Shown: positions 48,801 to 54,800 of the stretch, piece after piece
Layout of the letters: every line of letters begins with the position of its first letter
How positions within the stretch are numbered: position 1 is the first letter of the stretch
Assembly: GCA_963932465.1 (NCBI GenBank)
Contig: OZ010794.1
Span: forward strand, 446,788,502-446,852,501
Length of the DNA: 64,000 nucleotides
DNA from: Maratus speciosus
Taxonomy: Eukaryota > Arthropoda > Arachnida > Araneae > Salticidae
Direction: 5' to 3'
Program-made: the position numbers and the translations under genes
The notes under the pieces: model-generated
What the model was told of the DNA's origin: nothing
The model's database searches: none
The model's input: the letters and a program-made list of their open reading frames with translations, nothing else

Positions 48801-51800
48801 TCTTAGTTGAAGTTGAGCAAATGAAATGGGCAATTAATGCTGAATTACATGATGAATGGAAGATCACCATCAGTGGGAAAGGAAATGCCCGTTAGGCGCA
48901 AGGCCCAACGGCAACCGCTCAAAGAATGCCAATCACCAAATTGGTGTTTTCTCTTCCGACAAAAATAACGAACTGAATCATTTTTTGAAAAGCCTGCGGA
49001 AAATTGGAGTATGCTTTCAGCGAAAACAGCCGTAAGATATATAAGAATATAATATAAGAATGATTTATAAGAATGCTCCAAAAGACGAACCATCGAATCG
49101 AAGAGGATGATCTATCGAACGTGAACAGGGGGAAAATGTTTTAGCGGCAGAATAATCACCGTGGAATGGCAACACTCTAACGAGCGGGAAAACAAGGAAT
49201 GTTCGCTACGTGGGAGTTCCTGTGACGTCAAAAGGAATTTCCTGCCTGTTTTGAGATAAGAGAGAAATCCTTTTTAAAAGTTGCTTCTTTTTGGGGTACC
49301 AAGTAAATGCAAGGCAATAAAAATAAGGGAAAGTGTAGGAGTTATAATTTCGTTTCTCTGGCAAACGATTTCAGCAATTGTTATGAAAGTTTATCAGAGA
49401 AATGGAAAAAGATAATAGAATATAATAAATGTAATTTTAAATGAAATAATTAAAAATAAAGATTTAGGATTTAATATTTAAAACTTAGTAAAATTTGCTG
49501 TCAAAATTGAAAGATGGTAAAAGGAAGTAGATTATTAAAATTAACAAAATATACAAAATTAAATTTATGTAAATTTAAGAAGGGGAATGTTATGTAAAGC
49601 TTTTACAACATAACAAATAATATAGGGTTTCAAATAGAGGTTGAATTTTAAAGAGGAATTTCTCTCTTTAGTCCAGTTTCAGAGTAGACTGGGGAAGATT
49701 TATTAAATAAAGTTCTTAATTATTTATATTATTAAAGTTACATTATATTTACTGTAATCATCACAAAGTTGTAAAATCATCTGTTTTAATAAATCATATT
49801 ATATGCATTTCACTCTCAGAAATCTGCACAGCCTTTAACCAACAGTTTTGCAGATTTCTGAATTGTATGGATTTCAGATCATTAGTGAAGAGGAAGACAG
49901 AAAATCATTAAAGAAAATTTTTACTGGCAGGAAATCATTATTAGCAAATTTCATAACTGATTCAACAGATTCATGTCGAATCGCCTCATGACCGATTGAA
50001 TTTCTCGATTTTTTTTCCATGACCCTTTGACGAAATTCACAAATTTTGTTTTCATAATGGCAAAATTCACCTTTGATTTAATCTGGTATTTTTTCTCGTG
50101 TCATTTGATGAAATTTGCTGTATGTTTCCACAATTTTTGGATAAAGTTCACAATTTTTTTTCCACGATCAATTGCCAAATTTCTGATTTTGCCGAATGGT
50201 TGACGAAACTCGTTATATTTTTCAGCAATCTTTCGCCAAATTTGGCACTACTTTTCATGCAACTGATTGCTCAAACTCACAATATTGTGACAAAATTAGA
50301 TTTTTTTTTTTTTTTCCAGTGACCGATTGTTGAAATTAGCGTGTTGTAAATCCAAACAAAATTATCCATTGTTTCAAATAAAAACACAATAAATTAAAAT
50401 TTGCATTTTAAAAATGACAAATTGTTAAAACATACTTTTCTCTTTATTGCACATTAACATGTAATGATGTATCTTATATTTTTTTAGAAGAAATTCTGCT
50501 TTGTTTGATGAAATTAATCGTAAATTTTATATTAAGAATGTTTCATAATCTAGCCAAGAATCTATTTTTTTTTTTTTTTTTTTCAACACTATTTATCACA
50601 GAAATTCTCATGATGTTGAGAAAGAAATATATATTTTAAAAATTATTCTTATATGTTCTTAATAGTATTTTAGAAGAATATCTGCTTTGTAAGATCAAAT
50701 TAGTGATAAATTTTATATCGAAAAACTATCCAAATCTAGCCAAGAATCTATTTTTGTTCTTAATATTATTCATTGCAGAAATTCACACAAATATAAGGGA
50801 GAAGGATTTTTTTATTATTATTATTCGTATATTCACAATTGAAAAATAAAAGCATATTTTAAAAGAAGTATATTACTCTTTTTTTTTTAACTTTTCAGTG
50901 TTCATTATTGTAGTTTCACAGGCAGTTAGCATAGTTAATCAATTGAGGTTTTGCATACAATTAACTTCATTGTTAACTTTAATTGCTAAAAGGTGTAAAT
51001 TAAAGCTTTGAAAACAGTAAAAAATAGGTTTATTTCCTGTTTACATGTTTCAACTCTACCCGAGTCCTTTTCAAAACAAATAAATAAAAATATTCTAAAA
51101 TTGCACAGTCTATGAAACACCGTCATTCAATTATTCTCATATTCTTTCATATGATGTACTGTATTTTTTTTTTTTTTTTTTTTTTCGTAACCATTGAGTA
51201 GTTCAAGCCATAATTTTGGTAAGTTAAATGATGCCGCATCGTTACATATTGAATTTTTTGCGTGTTACAATCTCTGTGGTTTTTCTTATGATGGATGGAT
51301 AGTATGGACTGGAGTGAAAAATTTATCTTACTTTCATTGAAATTTATTTGGATGGTTTCTTCTTGAGCATAATTTAACTTACCAAAATTATGGCTTGAGC
51401 TACTCAATGGTTACGAAAATAAAATAAATATCCAAGTAAAACGAAAAAAAAATAACATGCAAAATATGAAAGGATATGCAGATAATTGAATGATGTAGAC
51501 TGTGCAATTTTAGAATATTTTTACTTATTTGTTTTGAAAATGACTCGAATAGAGTTTAAGCATGTGAAACCTATTTCAGATTTCCTACGTGACTGGAAAA
51601 CAGGGAATTGTCAGGGAAAATAACAAGCACTCAAAAAGTCAGGGAAAATTACAAATTTTTTCTAAAATCTGGAAAAGTCAGGGATTTTTTTTTTATGTGT
51701 GTGTCAAGATTCTCCCAGGTTCCGAGGTCTGTTCGCAAAAAAAATCCAACTTTTCACTTGCAAGAAGAATTTTCACTAAATTCACATTTTTAACATAAAG

Positions 51801-54800
51801 ATGTTTTAAAAGAAGTATATTACTCTTTAAAATTTCTTAAAAATTTGTGGTGATATCATGAATATCTAAATAAAAAAAAGGGAAATTATGAAGCAAGCAA
51901 AAAAGAAACAGAAAAAAGCAAAGCTGTAGTTGAAATTAAAATGTTAAAAGACAAAACAATGAAAGTTATTGAACAAACTGCTTCTGAAATAACATAAATA
52001 AATGATATGATAGTAGAAATATATATATATATATAATATGAGTAAATTCAGTTATATGAGTAAAAAGTTACTTTGAATCAATCTCAGTTGCATTTTAGAT
52101 TTTTTTTTTTTATTATTGTTTTTAATTTATCCTTTTAGATTTTAAATATCAAATGTTATAGGTTTTTTAGTTTCCATTTTATAAGCTATTTTCATTTTCA
52201 AAGCAAAGGCAAATTTACATTTTATTCAATTTATTAATATTTCTGTGTATTCTCTTTTTCTGCATAAGTTCATTCATTAAGATCTAGAATTATAATTCGT
52301 ATTTCTAAAAACATCTTGAATTGTGGTCAGGAAATTGTAGGAAATATCGTCTGGAAAACCTGGAAAAGTCAGGGAATTTTATTGTTCAAATAGAGTATGA
52401 ACCCTGTATTTTTACTGTTTTTAAAGTTTTACTTTACACACATTAGCAATTAAAGCTAGTATATTATTATAAAGTGTTAATTTGCTATTATTAACTTCAT
52501 TGTTGTTGTAACATGAGTTGGGCAAATTTGTAATCTCAATTATTCACAGTGAAATTACAAGTTAATTGCATGCAATTGATTATAGTTATAAACATTCAAA
52601 CTCAGAAATTTCATCAAATAATGGGATCGGGGCGGTTCTGACAACAGTGCTGCAAGAATTTTTTATGGCATGTAACTATAATCCATTACATGCAATTAAA
52701 TTGTAATTACATTGCAGATAATTGCAATTACAAATTTGACCAACTCTGGTGTAGAGTTGTAACCATAAAGAATATCTGGCGATTTATTTCTTGCGCCTGG
52801 CTAACAGAAAAATGCCTTAAAATTGATTTATTAACTAAGTTCTAAAAATATTAAAATGTATTGTCATTGGAACATGTATTGCCACGTATCTGTGTAGATA
52901 ATTTTTATAATTCTTGCATATGGAAGTAAAAAATCTATTGTGTAAACCAAGTTAAGTTAAATAAAAGATGATAAAAACCAATAAATTTGATCCGACCCCA
53001 AAAAAAAAAGGAAAAAAAAATCCATTGTTGAATTTCTTCATTCCAGACCCCCTCCCCCCTCCCCTTCTTATTTCTATTATAATTCATCTTCCTTTTTTTA
53101 AATTTTTTAAATTGCCGATCTGATGACATTTAAAATAAAATTACAAAATCTAATATGTTCTTCAACGTTTGTGTACAATAAATTTAAAGTTTGTAAAGCT
53201 TATCCAATAAGATTTTTAGCTAATTTATATTTTTCACTATTTCAAATATTTCTACTTCATTTTAAACTCTATTTTTTCCTGAGCAATATTTTACATCTCA
53301 TCAATATTTTACGTATTTTTTTTCAAAACACTAAGTTAATTTAAATTTGGATATTTTCTTGATCTCCTCACACATTCTTATTAATGATATTCGAGCTTTG
53401 AAATTAACTTGGGAAAAGTACTATTTTATTACATCTAACTTCACTAGAAAGTAAACTATATTGTTTAAGCATGTTGCATTCAAAAAATTGATACTTCTGT
53501 TACTTAATAGAATTTTGATAGAACATGACTGAAAATGTTTGTGGCACACCAGTTCAAAACCATTGTTGTATAGTGTCAAAGAAGTTCCTTTATTTTATAG
53601 TGTTTAAAAATTATTTTATCTTCGAGCGTTGTTATATAATTTTTTGCTTTTATATATTCCTCTATTTTGTTGCTGAGCATTAAAATCATTTTGTTAAAAT
53701 TATTTTTTTATACTGAAAATTGCTTTGCATTATTGTGTATATTTAAAGAAATTTTTTTAAATAGTAATTAATAAATAAAATAATATAGTGTGGTCACAGA
53801 CATGGAATATATTGAAATATCAAGGTAAAAATACTTTTGATTTTCATAGTTTACTGATCATGGTAATCTGGAAAACAAATTTGCAAAATAAGTATGACTG
53901 ATCTGGATGTCTTTCGTTCTCTTTCAGTGACTCATTGAATTTATGTCGCTTTTTCACAGTTCGAAGATTGCCAATTCTTGTAAAATTATTTTTCATCTTG
54001 AATATAGCTTCTTGTTGGTTCTAGTGGTGAATTAATGAGTTGGCCGGTTGACCAAAATGCCCTATACCCCTTCCAGATAGTTTAGAATTTTCCAAAGCCC
54101 ATATGAGAGAAGGAAGTTTATTGAGTTCAGCTCTCATCTTCATATTTTAGAGACCTATATTTATCTACATTATTTTTAATTGCTTCATTTTTTTTTAAAA
54201 TTATTATTTTAAATATACTATTTTAGAATCGTTATAACATAGTGAATGTATTGTATTAATAATAATATTATATTCACCGTATTGAATACACAATTGCCTA
54301 TGTAAATTTCTCTATTTTAATGGTGATCTGGAAATATCATGGATTTAAACATAAGATATTTGTGACTTTTCCTGTACATTTTGTAGATAGGAATTCTTAA
54401 ACTGATATTTATATATTTTTTTAATGTGCTTGGAGACTTAAAATTTGAATAAAACTTTCTCTCATTTCATTATTTAAATGAAAAATGCATAGAATTAATG
54501 TTGTCATAGCAAAGAATCTTGGTGTTATCTTCTCCTCCATTATATAAACAATTTTGTTTGTTTAAAAAAAAAAAGAAAATGGGATGGTGTTAACTTTTGC
54601 TATTCTCAATATAAATCAGAATTTCACTAGCAAATAATTCAAAATAGATCTGTTTCAAATCTAGTATTAATAATGTTTATTCACATAAAGTCTTATCTAA
54701 AATCAGATGTAGCATTGTGTTTGTGAAAGTCTGTTATAATATGCATTACAGAGATGTTATCCAAAAACACTGCCCACTTAAATATCAATAATTTTTATTT

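Noticed and set aside
48845..49093. 82-codon minus-strand open frame
   Set aside because: No recognisable domain or codon pattern; it is short and lies in a repeat-like region.
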